Assembly (NCBI GenBank): GCA_950022295.1
Contig: OX465598.1
Span: 117,597,001 to 117,661,000, forward strand
Origin: Bromus sterilis
Taxonomy: Eukaryota; Streptophyta; Magnoliopsida; Poales; Poaceae
Length of the DNA stretch: 64,000 nt
Direction: 5' to 3'
This document shows positions 1 through 12,490 of this stretch, in pieces. Below the pieces are notes generated by a model. It was not told the DNA's origin. It worked only from the letters and a program-made list of their open reading frames with translations, and did not search any database. Both the position numbers and the translations under genes were made by a program. The first letter of the stretch is position 1. Each line of letters opens with the position of its first letter.

Positions 1-185
1 TTTCCTTAATTTCTATGACGTTACGCTGCCCAATTTTCGATTGATTCTATGTGTGGATGTGTATGTCTTATATGACTACTCCTATATATCCGCGCCTCCT
101 CTTTTTTGTCGCTTTACCTCTTATTCGTTTCCGGCATCTCGTTAAAATGTTCATCGCTGAAATACCCCTGTTAAATTCTAGCAGG

Positions 186-198
186 ATGGCTGGTCGTG

Positions 199-233
<35 letters not shown>

Positions 234-3167
234 GCCAACGATCCACCTCCGCCGCCGGACTACATGGCCGCGATGATGCAGCAGTTTCAGATGAACCAAG
301 TGTTTATGCAAGGAGTCATAGATCAGCTCCAGAACCAGAATCAGAACCAGAACCAGCACCAGAACCAACCGCCTGTGGTTACTCTGCGGGATTTCATGCG
401 TCTCAATCCCCCTCTCTTCCACCAACCGGAACATCCGCTGGATGCTGATGATTGGCTTCGTGACATCACTCGTCAGCTGGAGTTCGCTAATGTGAGCGCT
501 GCTGATTATGTCAACTTCGCGTCCTATTTCCTGCGTGGTCCCGCTGCTCAGTGGTGGGACGCTTACAAGGGCTCGCTAGCTGAAGGGACTGTCGTCACCT
601 AGAATGACTTCAAGACTGCCTTTCGTGCTCGTTATGTCCCCCAGGCGATTATGAACCGTATGAAGGCCGAGTTCCGCAACCTCGTTCAGGGAAACAAAAC
701 TGTCGAGGCATACCAGAGGGAATTCCTCCGCCTCTCCCGCTATGCTGCAAGTGACCTTCCGAATGATGCCAGTAGGCAAGAGAAGTTCCGTGATGGGCTC
801 AACCCAGATCTCCAGCTTGCACTGGCTTTGCACGTCTTCCCCGACTTCGCCACCATGGTGAACCAGACTATCACTCTTGAGACAGCTCAACTTAAGTTCG
901 GTGGTTCGCCGAAGCGCCCCCGTGATGCTGGCTCATCTTCGGGCACAGCACAGAAGCAACATGTTTGGCTTCCACACAGTCTTATGCGTCCAACTGCCCC
1001 TGCACCAAGGCCGTCGTATGTTGCACCTCGTCTGCCTCCGCCCCCGTCGAGACAGCCGAAGACTGAGACTGCAGCTCTCCGTCCTCAAGATGGCCTGTGT
1101 TTCAAGTGTCGTCAGCCAGGCCATATTTCCAGAGACTGCCCTCAGCGACAGAATCAACTGGTAGTTCACCCTGCTGGCCACGGAGATGGTCGTGGCAACA
1201 ATGGGACCCTCAACTATAATACTGGGTCAAATCCTCATGCTCGTGGTCATGCTTACAACATTGATGTTGAAGCATCTCAGGAACAGCCCGCTACTGTGAT
1301 GGGTACACTCCTCGTTAACTCAATACCTGCTACCGTTTTATTTGATACAGGAGCATCGCATTCATTTATGTCTGGAGCATTTGCTTCTAAGCATGGCATT
1401 TACCACGAAAAGATGCATACCCCCTTAATAGTCCGTACTCTCGGTACCCAGTGTCGTGTCGACATGGTTGCACCTAACCTCACTGTCGAGATCGAAAGAT
1501 TTGAGTTCATGGTTTCTCCACACATTCTGAAAACCTCCACCATCGACCTTATCCTTGGCATGGAGTGGCTGAAAACCCACAATGCCGCACTTTACTGTGG
1601 CACCAAGGTCATCCAACTTTTTCATCCTTCTGGCGCGATTTTGAGTCACACTTCCATTGTGTCGATGAATGCCGAAGCTCGTATATATGCTCTGAATGCC
1701 TTGAATGTCGCACCTCTCGAAGGGATTGAGAAAGTCCCAATCGTTTGTGATTTTACCGACGTATTTCCAGAAGAACTGTCGGGGATACCCCCGATTAGGG
1801 AAGTTGAATTCGTCATCGACTTGAAGCCTGGCACCGTCCCTATTGCCAAGCGCCCATATAAGATGCCACCTCACCACCTCCTTGAATTGAAGAAGGAGAT
1901 CGACACGGCCCTCGAGAAAGGCTTCATCTGTCCAAGTTCCTCTGCTTGGGGAGCACCTTCGCTCTTTGTCAAGAAGAGTGATGGCACGAACCGTTTGGTC
2001 CAAGATTACTGACCTATCAACCAGGCCACGATACAGAACAAGTACCCCCTCCCTCGGATCAATGATCTTTATGATCAACTTGCTGGATCCACGGTGTTTT
2101 CAAAACTCGACTTAAGGTTGGGTTACCATCAGATCCGGGTCCGTGATGAGGACATCCCGAAGACCGCATTCATTACTCGCTATGGTTCATACGAGTACAC
2201 TGCCATGTCCTTTGGCTTGACGAATGCCCCAGCCACTTTCTCCAGATTGATGAACTTTATATTCATGGAATATCTCGACAAGTTTGTCGTGGTTTATCTG
2301 GATGATATATTGATTTACTCCAAGACCGATGCAGAACATGCTGAACATCTTCGTCTTATACTGGAAAATCTTCGAGAACACAAACTCTATGCTAAGTATT
2401 CAAAGTGTGAGTTCTGGCTTCCCGAAGTAACCTACCTTGGTCATGTGATTTCCAAGGATGGCGTTGCCGTCAACCCCGAACGTATCCAGGCTATTCTTGA
2501 TTGGACTTCGCCCAGGACTGTCAAGCAAGTCCGAAGTTTCCTCGGCCTTGCCAGCTATTGCCGCCGTTTTGTTGAGAATTTCTCCAAGATTGCCAAACCT
2601 CTGACTAATCTGCTTCACAAAGGCGTCAAGTTTGAGTGGACTGATAAATGTCAAGAAAGTTTTCAAGCTCTGAAGGACAAGCTCACTTCACCCCGGGTGC
2701 TTGCTCCTCCTGATACTCAGAAGGACTTCGTGATTTATTGCGACGCGTCTCGTCAAGGATTAGGCTGTGTCCTAATGCAAGAGCGCAAAGTGATTGCTTA
2801 TGGCTCTCGTCAGTTGCGTGCTCACGAAGAAAACTATCCAACTCATGATCTCGAATTGGCAGCGGTAATTTATGCATTGAAGCTGTGGCGACATTACCTC
2901 GTCGGTAATCGTTGCGAGATCTTCACCGACCACCAAAGCCTGAAGTACCTGTTTACGCAACCAGACCTGAATCTCCGCCAACAGAGATGGCTCGAGACAA
3001 TAGCCGACTACAACATGGGAATTTCTTACACCCCTGGCAAAGCTAATGTGGTGGCCGATGCCTTAAGCCGCAAAGCCTATTGTAGTGAACTTGAAGTTCA
3101 AGTGCAACAGCCACGTCTGTATGCAGAACTCTGCAAGCTGAACATCGAAATTGTTCCGCAGGGATAT
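186..3167 (+). pseudogene. Element A gag-protease-RT-RNase H, two in-frame stops, split by element B
   Basis: One reading frame runs from the ATG at 186 to 3167. It codes for a Gly/Arg-rich start (MAGRGGRGRGRG), a gag domain, a CCHC zinc knuckle (CFKCRQPGHISRDC, near 1098-1139), an aspartic protease (LFDTGASHSF, near 1339), a reverse transcriptase with the YLDD active-site box (near 2297) and RNase H ending near 3090. I chose the 186 start because earlier ATGs only add leader sequence and related gag proteins begin with this Arg/Gly run. Stops interrupt it at 600-602 (TAG, apparently from a Trp codon) and 2010-2012 (TGA, apparently from the Arg codon of the DYR-PIN motif). Both fit single C-to-T changes on one strand. 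The frame ends where element B enters. The polyprotein would make virus-like particles and cDNA, but this copy is dead. Confidence 0.9.
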
Positions 3168-5306
3168 TGTTGGTAAACGTAGTAGAAAACAAAAAATTTC
3201 GGCCTACGAATCAAGAACCCAAGATCATCCAAGAAGATTGCATACAAGGTTTTAGGTCATGGCTCACCAACCGATGTAGCGGAAGTAGAGTTGGTGAAGC
3301 TCGTGGACGTAGTGGAATTAGATCTCGCAATTTCTCCCACGAACAGTCCCTTGATCAATCCCACGAACAAGTCCCGCGATCTAGTCCCACGGACAAGTCC
3401 CACGAACAAGCTCCTCGAAGAAGGGTCGAAGGTACGAGCCCTCCATTAGTATCCACACATCCCGTAGAAGCAATCCAGCAGCGCTCCGCCGTCCAGAGAT
3501 GAACGCCACCGAGAAAACTAGAGGGAGAAAACCCTAACGGATTCCGATCTAGAACAACGTCTAAACCGGGGTCTAATTGTGGAGCAACGGGGTTTAGAGG
3601 AGGGAGGGTGGCGCATAGGCCTTGGGGACAAGTTGTGTTGCGCCCCCCACCCCTCCCCCACAATATATAGGTGGCCAAGAGGCCCTTGGGGCGCAATAAG
3701 GGGGGTGGGGAGTCCAACTTGGACTCCCAAACCTCCCAAATCTTCCCATACCTTCCCACCAGAAACCTGCCATATTTGGGTTTTGGTATTCCCACCTGGA
3801 GGGGGATTCCTTCCCCTTGGTGCACCCCCACCCCCTTGACCGGCCAGGGCAGCCTAGGTGGCTTGCCCCCCAAGGCCAGGGGCGCAGGGGAGTGGGTGGT
3901 ACTGCCCGGAACCTTCCAGAACTTTCCATGACCTTCTAGAAGCTTCCAGGACCTTCCGGGACATACCGGGACCGTTTCGGGACATTCCGGACACTTCTGG
4001 AGCACTTCCAGGACCTTCCGAGACCGTTCTCGGACGTTCCAGAGCCATCCGGATAATTTCCAAGACCATCCGAGTTATAGTTTAAGCCACCCGATGACCG
4101 CGAAGGTTGTCGGGACGCCCAGCGATTATCCGGAAACTATTCCGGTTGATCCAGGACTTCCCTAGTACCATTCTCATATGTTCCGGAACCACCTGGGACT
4201 ACTCCAGAGTGATCCGGACATAACCTTAAATACCCAGAACTACTTCTGGTGCCCTTATGAACAATTCCATAAATCTTCGGAACTACTTCCGGTACCCGTA
4301 TGAACTATTCTGCTTTGCTTCCACTAAACCTTCTACCATACTAGTATTCTAACAGACTACTGCTCGTTAAGTGTGTGACCCAATAGGTTCGGTATAATGC
4401 GGACATGACTCAGAACATCTTCCGGACATAGGTCAACAGCCTTTCATCAATAGCCAATAATCAACAGCGGAGCCATGGACACCCATGTTGACTCCCGCAC
4501 ATACACGAAGAAACTTCGAGTGAACCATTATGTTTATTCATGTACCATTCCCTTTGCTTCGCGATATATGACAAAGTTAGAGGAGAGAAGTTTGGCACCC
4601 ATGTGTAACAACTTTTGAACACAAGCCACTCGTTATCCTCTTTGCTCGTTTGTCCCTTTTCTCGTTATCGTATTCCGGTATCCCCGTGACTGAATCACAA
4701 TGCGTCTGGCCAGACTATAATGGATACCGTCATACCGAGTGGGCCCGAAGTGAATATCTTCTTCATCGTGAAGGAGCAAATCCCATTCTTGAACTATCAC
4801 AGTCACTAACCACACCATCTGACATACCCAGAACTTATTTTACTACTTCCCATTTACGGGAGGATTCATCTAAGAACCAAAGCATGTCTTCCTGTGTGAA
4901 GTAACTCGATACTCTCATGGTCTAAGGAATTACGTATATGATAACATTTCATGATATGACTTATAACGTAGTTACGATGTGATCTCTAAGTATATCATTC
5001 AATACTGGGGTCGGTTCAACATCATTGTTCTGCTAACAATATGTTCTCATTGCTACTGACATCCTTGTTACAAGAACAATGTCCATGATTAAGAAAACGT
5101 AATCATCAGTTAGCACATGAGCTGGTCTTAGAGGCTAAACCAGGAACTCTTGGTGTTTACATTTCCACACATGCAAATGAGTTTTCTTCTGAATCTCATA
5201 GTCAGGGTCATTGCAATTATAGCACAGAAATATAAACATTAATTACGAACGTGGAAATATATATATAATAACATTTTATTATTGCCTCTAGGGCATATTT
5301 CCAACA
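3168..5306 (-). repeat. Element B LTR, left copy (3' LTR)
   Basis: It starts TGTTGGTAAACG and ends ATATTTCCAACA. It matches 10347-12485 along its whole 2139-bp length without any indel seen. It includes a CTTCCGG-rich stretch (see separate entry). Confidence 0.92.
3890..4290. repeat. CTTCCGG/GACCTTCC-rich degenerate array inside the element B LTR
   Basis: Within the LTR, short units such as ACCTTCCGGGAC, CATTCCGGAC and GACCTTCCGAGAC recur about every 10-20 bases on the + strand. The same array is in the right LTR (about 11070-11470), where several of the LTR differences fall. No coding potential is assigned. Confidence 0.6.
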
Positions 5307-5318
5307 GTCTCCCACTTG
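5307..5318 (-). other. Polypurine tract of element B
   Basis: Read on the - strand, GCAAGTGGGAGAC directly abuts the left LTR, which is the expected place for the plus-strand primer of an element in this orientation. Confidence 0.65.
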
Positions 5319-8300
5319 CACTAGAGTCAATAATATTGTCAGTGCTTGAGCACTTTACACCTATGGCATACCGGTGTAATAAATGCCTCATTTGTGGTAT
5401 AGACCTCATCTTCGGATCTGACGTTTCAGGCCCGTTTGTATCTTGCATATCTTCGCGTTTTCACGCTATCATAAAATTCACTAATTTTATCAGTTTAGCT
5501 TTGTATATGTTTGAATCATTTGGTAGGACCTTGGTTCCTTAGAATAAGTCATGAAATCATTCATCAATGTTCCATGAGCTTCAAGCATCTAGGAAACCAT
5601 ACCATGTTCATAAATGAACTGATGATTCAAAATACCCTCCCTTGTTACTTCTTTAAGCAACAATATACTTAGCCTCTGTTATAGAATTCGCCACAGTATC
5701 TAACTTTAACACAGTTCCTTCATACCTTATGTGTGAAACACATAATCCCAATTAAAATCGAAAATCGATCGGAGTAAGTATGAAGACTGAATTGGTGTAA
5801 CTGTTTACATCAAAATTCAGCTGGTGTAACTTGTTACAACGAGCTCTTCATTATCTCCATTTTCCGAGAAACATATCGTATCTATCATAAGTTTAAATTT
5901 TCACTGTTTGTCCAATGATCAACATATTGATCACTTTGGTATCTTGCTCATAACCTTTTGAAGCACTGGACATATCTGGTCGTTTTACATATTATGGTGT
6001 ACATGATTAATCCAAACACACGGGTGAGTGGAATTCAATTCACGTGTTTTTGCTTATCTGTGTTCATCAACACCGATTTCTGCAAACAACTTTTCACCAC
6101 GACTTCGGCAAGAACATGTTTCTTGGCATTTCATACTAAACTACTTTAGTATCATGTCAATATGTAGTGTTGGCTTTAGCATGATCAGGCACTTACTATC
6201 TTCATAGATCACTATGCTCAATACTAATGCTATATCAGCCCAAGTTCTTCAACTGAAAACTATTTCCAATGAAGTCCTTATTCGTGTCAAGAAATTTATA
6301 TCATTTCTAATCAACAATATGTCATCTACATAAGGTTTTAGAAATATTATTCAGCTCCCACTTACTTTCTTGAATATTCAAGCATCTTCGTTATTCCTGA
6401 TGAAAACAAACTCTTTTGGCAATTTCATCACAACGAAAATTCCAACTCCATTATGCTAGCTCCAGTCCATCACTGGATATCCAAGGCTTGCATCTATTTT
6501 AGCATCCTTTGAATCGACAAAACATTCCGGTCGTATCACGTATACGTCCTTTGTTTTATTTCCATGTAGGAACTTTGTTTTGACGTTCATTCTACCATAT
6601 CCTATAAATGAGATATGTAGTAATTGCTCGTATAACCCGAACTGACTGAAGCATTTCTACGGTCGACACTATTTCGCCGTAGTCAACCTTTGAACTTGCT
6701 AGAAAACAATTTTCCAACGAGTTGAGCTTTATGGATAAAACAATTTCATCTGAATCAATTATAGATCCATATATATATTCTTCAGACTTTTAGTCTTTCC
6801 GAGGGTCTACCAAGTTCAAAACTTGACTTACTTCCATGGATACTATCTCGGATTATTTGGCATTTAGCCAAATCCCGGAGTCAGGGCCCATCAACGCTTC
6901 TTTGTATATCACAGGTTTATCATTGTCGAACAACAATATCTCGTTTTACATATCATGAATGTTTGTACGAGTTTTCTCTAACCTGTGTGGTTCAGCTGCG
7001 CACTTCTCTGAAGATTCAACAATCTTTGACAAGTTGCACTGTCCTCCCACTCACTCTTTTGTAAGAAACTATTTTTCTTCAAAATACATTGTTCTTAACA
7101 GCAAACAGTTTTGCTTTTGTGTAGTGATAGAGGAATACCAAAACTTTTGGCATAACCTTAACAAAGTAGCACTTATCTGATTTGGGGTTTTGAGTATGTC
7201 AAACATATGCCTCATATACCCAAATTTTAAGAAAAGACAACATGGTTTTAACAGTCCATACCACATCTAATATGGTGTCATTTCAACAGATTTGATGGTG
7301 CTCTTTTCAGTGTAAAAGCTGTAGTCACTAACGCATAACTTTAATAAGTATAATGGCAAATTGATAAACGTCATATTTGATCTTACCGTGTCATACATGG
7401 ATTGATTACATCTCTCGAACACTTTACTCATAGTGGTGTTCCGGGAGACGCAAGTTATGACACTTCTTCACAACTCATCAGACGTTCGCTAAACTTGTAA
7501 CTCAAATATTACTTTCTACAATCTAATTTGCAGAAGCTTTATTTTCTTGTTACAATGAATTTCTATTTCACTCTAAAATTCCTTGAACATTTCAAAGATT
7601 TCAGACGTATGTCTCTATTGAACAGATATCCACATATCTACTTCAACTCATGAGTGAAGATAGGGAATCCACTGCACACAACTACACTTATTGGACTACA
7701 CACATCATCATGTATGATTACCAATGGTTTAGTTGCCCGTTCATGTATGGCCTATTAACGGTGTTTTAGTCACATTACTTCGAGACAAAGATCGCAAGCG
7801 TCAAGTGATTCATAATCATATGACTCGAAAGTCCATCACTTATGGAAATTCTTCATGCATGTTATGTCACTTGTGATAAAGGGCAGTGCCACATCTATGT
7901 GGTATTTCTGTCAGTCTTGCGACATTTAGCGTCAGTGTTATGGATGTTTAGTATTATTATCAAGATTCATAACATACACCCTATTCATAATGGAAGTATG
8001 GCCTTTACGTTATTCATAGCTTTGAACAACTCTCTTGCAACAAACATGATTCAAAATGATGTTTTGCAACAAGGCTAAAGTGTAGTAACAATTTACTCAA
8101 CTCTAAAATGAATTATGAAGATAATCATAGAGTCAACACACGGTATAGTAAACCTTTTACCGTGTTCCCGAGCGTGTCAAAACTCATCATTAGCTAGTCA
8201 TAAAGGCCATAGTATTTCTTGCATCGAGTTGCAACAATATGCAATCGATGTGATATTCCGGTGATCAACAGTTTAATCACAATATACAGAACCCATAATT

Positions 8301-10333
8301 AACTGCTTAATCATAATTCCCAAGAATTACATCTCTTGACCAGCAATGAATTCATCTATAACTCCGTATGATTTCATTTCTGAGCTGGTTATTCCAGTCT
8401 TCTTTCGTTTTGCCTTTATACGTATCATAGTTCTATTTCCAATGTCACTCCTACTCACAGCAGATCACACATGATCAAGGGTGGCGCAGGCCATGGACTT
8501 TCTGGCGTGTAAGTCTTACTAACACCCTATGGAACTTCCTTTCCCTTAATCCTCATCATCATATGATCATTGTTCTTCTGGATCCCACACTTATCAGTTT
8601 TGTTTAGAGCACAATGAACATTTTCACTAATGCTTACAATCATACATTGTACTAGATATCTTATATCCAACATTAATTGTCTTACTACTGAAAACTTATT
8701 TTTCAATTCCATGAATATAACATAACTATCCCAAACTTTTCGAAGTTCGGGTTTCATGGTGGTGAAGACAATGCACTTAGCTGTCGTGGAATTCTAGCAT
8801 TTTGGATTATGGACATAAGTCACATCATCCATAGCATCAGCGGGAGAGCATCAAAAATTTGCGATAGGACAAGCTCCTTCTCGACACTATTGAGGATAGT
8901 CCTCACAATACGGTACCAATCGTAAAGTTTTTACCAGATAAAACAGTTAATCAAAAACAATTGGGAAGGTGGTAACGCGAGCCATTATTCTACAACGATA
9001 ATGCAAATACTAAGACTTTGTTCATAATTAAGTTGCACTTGTGATTAATCAATTTAATTACTTAGTGCGCTCCCACTCAGATCAATATCTCTCGTAATTG
9101 ATGCTGTAGTGATTCAAGATCCAGCCCAATCGTCCGCCATTGATGTGACATCACTGATGACTTAGACTGGACCGGTAGGCCAACTTGCCAATCACGCCAA
9201 AGGTGATTCTTGTTCATCTTTCGATGGGCGTGTTCCGGTAGCAAACTTTTATCCAAACCGTTAAGATAACCAAGTGTAATGTTCTGTGTGTTCTTTTAAC
9301 ACACCCGTCTTTTATGCGTCACACCGTGTGCACCCATGTGACATGACCTGCTCCGATGTGAAACATAGTATAGACGGTGCTACAGTTGGAAGAACACTAT
9401 CAACTTGATATTGTTTTGCGAGAGATCACCCTAATAAAATACGACTATCGCGCATCAAACAAGGGTGCATCAAAGGGATAAACATCACAGGCAGTTCATA
9501 AAATTTTGTGATATAGTATAGCCCTTTGCTTCGTGAAGTCTTCATTGTCTTCACTTCGTCGTGGTTGAAGTCACCGTGTCCAACAACTTTGTCCTTGGCG
9601 CCGGGAACATCACCACGGCTTCCGGCATGTGCGTCGGGGTCCACCTCCGCATCGTAGATCATCACCTTTGCATCTATCTATTGCTTTGCCTCGAGCTAAT
9701 AAACAGTTCTGGCACGCAGGCCATAATTAAGTGACAATCATATGACTCCAGTCATCATGCCGTACCACGACACGCAGGTCGCGAATAAATATTACATAAC
9801 ATATAGCATCTCATACAAACACATTGCAAATCTTGAAGGCTATACCACATCACATGCATACTCTGCAAAAACAAGTTAGATCGCCATCTACACGGGTTGT
9901 TGCAACTTTTATCGTGGTTGTTAAGCAGGTTTACAAGGCAAACGAGAAACCCTAGATAAAACAAAACACGATACTTCTTTTGTTGCTAGTTTAACATACG
10001 GGGTGCGTGCAGCAACTAATGCCACAAGCCAAACTTCGTTAAACGCGTGACCCCCGTGTGGATTTGAGTTCATAAAATCCACAAGCCCCTCCATGTTAAA
10101 TCTTCTATTGCGAGATTAAGATGAGATCCAAGGAGTTTGATGTAGACCATGATCAAGGCAACCAGCATACTGAAAGCAGCATAGAGGGATCGATGGAAAA
10201 CTCAATCCTTGTAGCAAAACCTCAACTTGCCATCAAGCATAGAAAAAATCACATGACAGGGAAGCAACAAGAAAATCAATGCCTCATATCACAAATATGA
10301 TCTAGACCTAAACATGCATCTAATCAAGGATCT
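5319..10333 (-). pseudogene. Decayed interior of element B with copia reverse transcriptase remnant
   Basis: There is no intact gene in these 5 kb. On the - strand, traces of a copia reverse transcriptase can be read around 6360-6690: a VDYGEIVSTVEMLQSVRVI stretch (near 6690-6630), then MNVKTKFLHGN with DVYVIRPECFVDSKDA (near 6590-6490), and a KLPKEFVFI trace further down. These resemble the copia segment (V)DY.E.FSPV...MDVKTAFLNG..EDVYM.QP.GFVD. Frameshifts and stops are frequent. A 79-codon ORF at 9426-9665 (-) shows no recognised domain. The mismatch between decayed interior and young LTRs implies mobilisation by proteins of another copy. Confidence 0.75.
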
Positions 10334-10345
10334 CTCATGATACCA
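10334..10345 (-). other. Primer-binding site of element B
   Basis: On the - strand TGGTATCATGAG begins one base inside the LTR. Its first eight bases equal the usual copia primer site for initiator tRNA-Met (TGGTATCAGAGC); the rest has drifted. Confidence 0.65.
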
Positions 10346-10346
10346 C

Positions 10347-12485
10347 TGTTGGTAAACGTAGTAGAAAACAAAAAATTTCGGCCTACGAATCAAGAACCCA
10401 AGATCATCCAAGAAGATTGCATACAAGGTTTTAGGTCATGGCTCACCAACCGATGTAGCGGAAGTAGAGTTGGTGAATCTCGTGGACGTAGTGGAATTAG
10501 ATCTCGCAAGTTCTCCCACGAACAGTCCCTTGATCAATCCCACGAACAAGTCCCGCGATCTAGTCCCACGGACAAGTCCCACGAACAAGCTCCTCGAAGA
10601 AGGGTCGAAGGTACGAGCCCTCCATTAGTATCCACACATCCCGTAGCAGCAATCCAGCAGCGCTCCGCCGTCCAGAGATGAACGCCACCGAGAAAACTAG
10701 AGGGAGAAAACCCTAACGGATTCCGATCTAGAACAGCGTCTAAACCGGGGTCTAATTGTGGAGCAACGGGGTTTAGAGGAGGGAGGATGGCGCATAGGCC
10801 TTGGGGACAAGTTGTGTTGCGCCCCCCACCCCTCCCCCACATTATATAGGTGGCCAAGAGGCCCTTGGGGCGCAATAAGGGGGGTGGGGAGTCCAACTTG
10901 GACTCCCAAACCTCCCAAATCTTCCCATACCTTCCCACCAGAAACCTGCCATATTTGGGTTTTGGTATTCCCACGTGGAGGGGGATTCCTTCCCCTTGGT
11001 GCGCCCCCACCCCCTTGGCCGGCCAGGGCAGACTAGGTGGCTTGCCCCCCAAGGCCAGGGGCGCAGGGGAGTGGGTGGTACTGCCCGGAACCTTCCGGAA
11101 CCTTCCATGACCTTCTAGAAGCTTCCAGGACCTTCCGGGACATACCGGGACCGTTTCGGGACATTCCGGACACTTTTGGAGCACTTCCAGGACCTTCCGA
11201 GACCGTTCTCGGACGTTCCGGAGTCATCCAGATAGTTTCCAAGACCATCCGAGTTACAGTTTAAGCCACCCGATGACCGCGAAGGTTGTCGGGACGCCCA
11301 GCGATTATCCGGAAACTATTCCGGTTGATCCAGGACTTCCCCCGTACCATTCTCATATGTTCCGGAACCACCTGGGACTACTCCAGAGTGATCCGGACAT
11401 AAACTTAAATACCCAGAACTACTTCTGGTGCCCTTATGAACAATTCCATAAATCTCCGGAACTACTTCCGGTACCCGTATGAACTATTCTGCTTTGCTTC
11501 CACTAAACCTTCTACCATACTAGTATTCTAACAGACTACTGCTCGTTAAGTGTGTGACCCAATAGGTTCGGTATAATGCGGACATGACTCAGAACATCTT
11601 CCGGACATAGGTCAACAGCCTTTCATCAATAGCCAATAATCAACAGCGGAGCCATGGACACCCATGTTGACTCCCGCACATACACGAAGAAACTTCGAGT
11701 GAACCATTATGTTTATTCATGTACCATTCCCTTTGCTTCGCGATATATGACAAAGTTAGAGGAGAGAAGTTTGGCACCCATGTGTAACAACTTTTGAACA
11801 CAAGCCACTCGTTATCCTCTTTGCTCGTTTGTCCCTTTTCTCGTTATCGTATTCCGGTATCCCCGTGACTGAATCACAATGCGTCTGGCCAGACTATAAT
11901 GGATACCGTCATACCGAGTGGGCCCGAAGTGAATATCTTCTTCATCGTGAAGGAGCAAATCCCATTCTTGAACTATCACAGTCACTAGCCACACCATCTG
12001 ACATACCCAGAACTTATTTTACTACTTCCCATTTACGGGAGGATTCATCTAAGAACCAAAGCATGTCTTCCTGTGTGAAGTAACTCGATACTCTCATGGT
12101 CTAAGGAATTACGTATATGATAACATTTCATGATATGACTTATAACGTAGTTACGATGTGATCTCTAAGTATATCATTCAATACTGGGGTCGGTTCAACA
12201 TCATTGTTCTGCTAACAATATGTTCTCATTGCTATTGACATCCTTGTTACAAGAACAATGTCCATGATTAAGAAAACGTAATCATCAGTTAGCACATGAG
12301 ATGGTCTTAGAGGCTAAACCAGGAACTCTTGGTGTTTACATTTCCACACATGCAAATGAGTTTTCTTCTGAATCTCATAGTCAGGGTCATTGCAATTATA
12401 GCACAGAAATATAAACATTAATTACGAACGTGGAAATATATATATAATAACATTTTATTATTGCCTCTAGGGCATATTTCCAACA
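10347..12485 (-). repeat. Element B LTR, right copy (5' LTR)
   Basis: This is the second 2139-bp copy, ending at the right GATAT duplication. The primer-binding site lies directly inside it. Confidence 0.92.
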
Positions 12486-12490
12486 GATAT

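Larger units (their letters stand above)
3168..12485 (-). mobile_element. Element B: complete copia-type LTR retrotransposon, non-autonomous, inserted in element A
   Basis: Two LTRs of 2139 bp each bound a 5040-bp interior. The element is flanked by the perfect 5-bp duplication GATAT at 3163-3167 and 12486-12490. Orientation is minus: read on that strand, a tRNA-iMet-like primer site (TGGTATCATGAG) follows the right LTR and a purine tract (AAGTGGGAGAC) precedes the left LTR. The LTR end reads on the - strand TGTTGGAAATATGCCCTAG, as in the BARE/Angela group (established family feature, recalled). By eye the LTRs differ at about 25 positions (about 1.2%), so the insertion is young. The interior has no intact ORF, only decayed pol. 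Confidence 0.9.

Noticed and set aside
171..434. ORF on the - strand with a long Thr run
   Set aside because: It is the complement of the Arg/Gly-rich start of gag in element A; the Thr run mirrors GGTCGT repeats.
600..602. In-frame TAG as possible programmed readthrough in element A
   Set aside because: It falls inside gag at an apparent Trp codon, and similar transitions occur elsewhere; mutation is the simpler explanation.
9426..9665. 79-codon - strand ORF in the interior of element B
   Set aside because: It is isolated in decayed sequence and matches no copia protein segment that I recognise.
10337..10681. 114-codon + strand ORF, also found at 3167-3502
   Set aside because: Both lie in the two LTR copies of element B, antisense to the element, with no domain; they recur only because the LTR is duplicated.
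12461..12490. ATG at 12461 as start of an integrase gene
   Set aside because: The codons before 12491 belong to the element B LTR and the target duplication; the frame is the continuation of element A pol.
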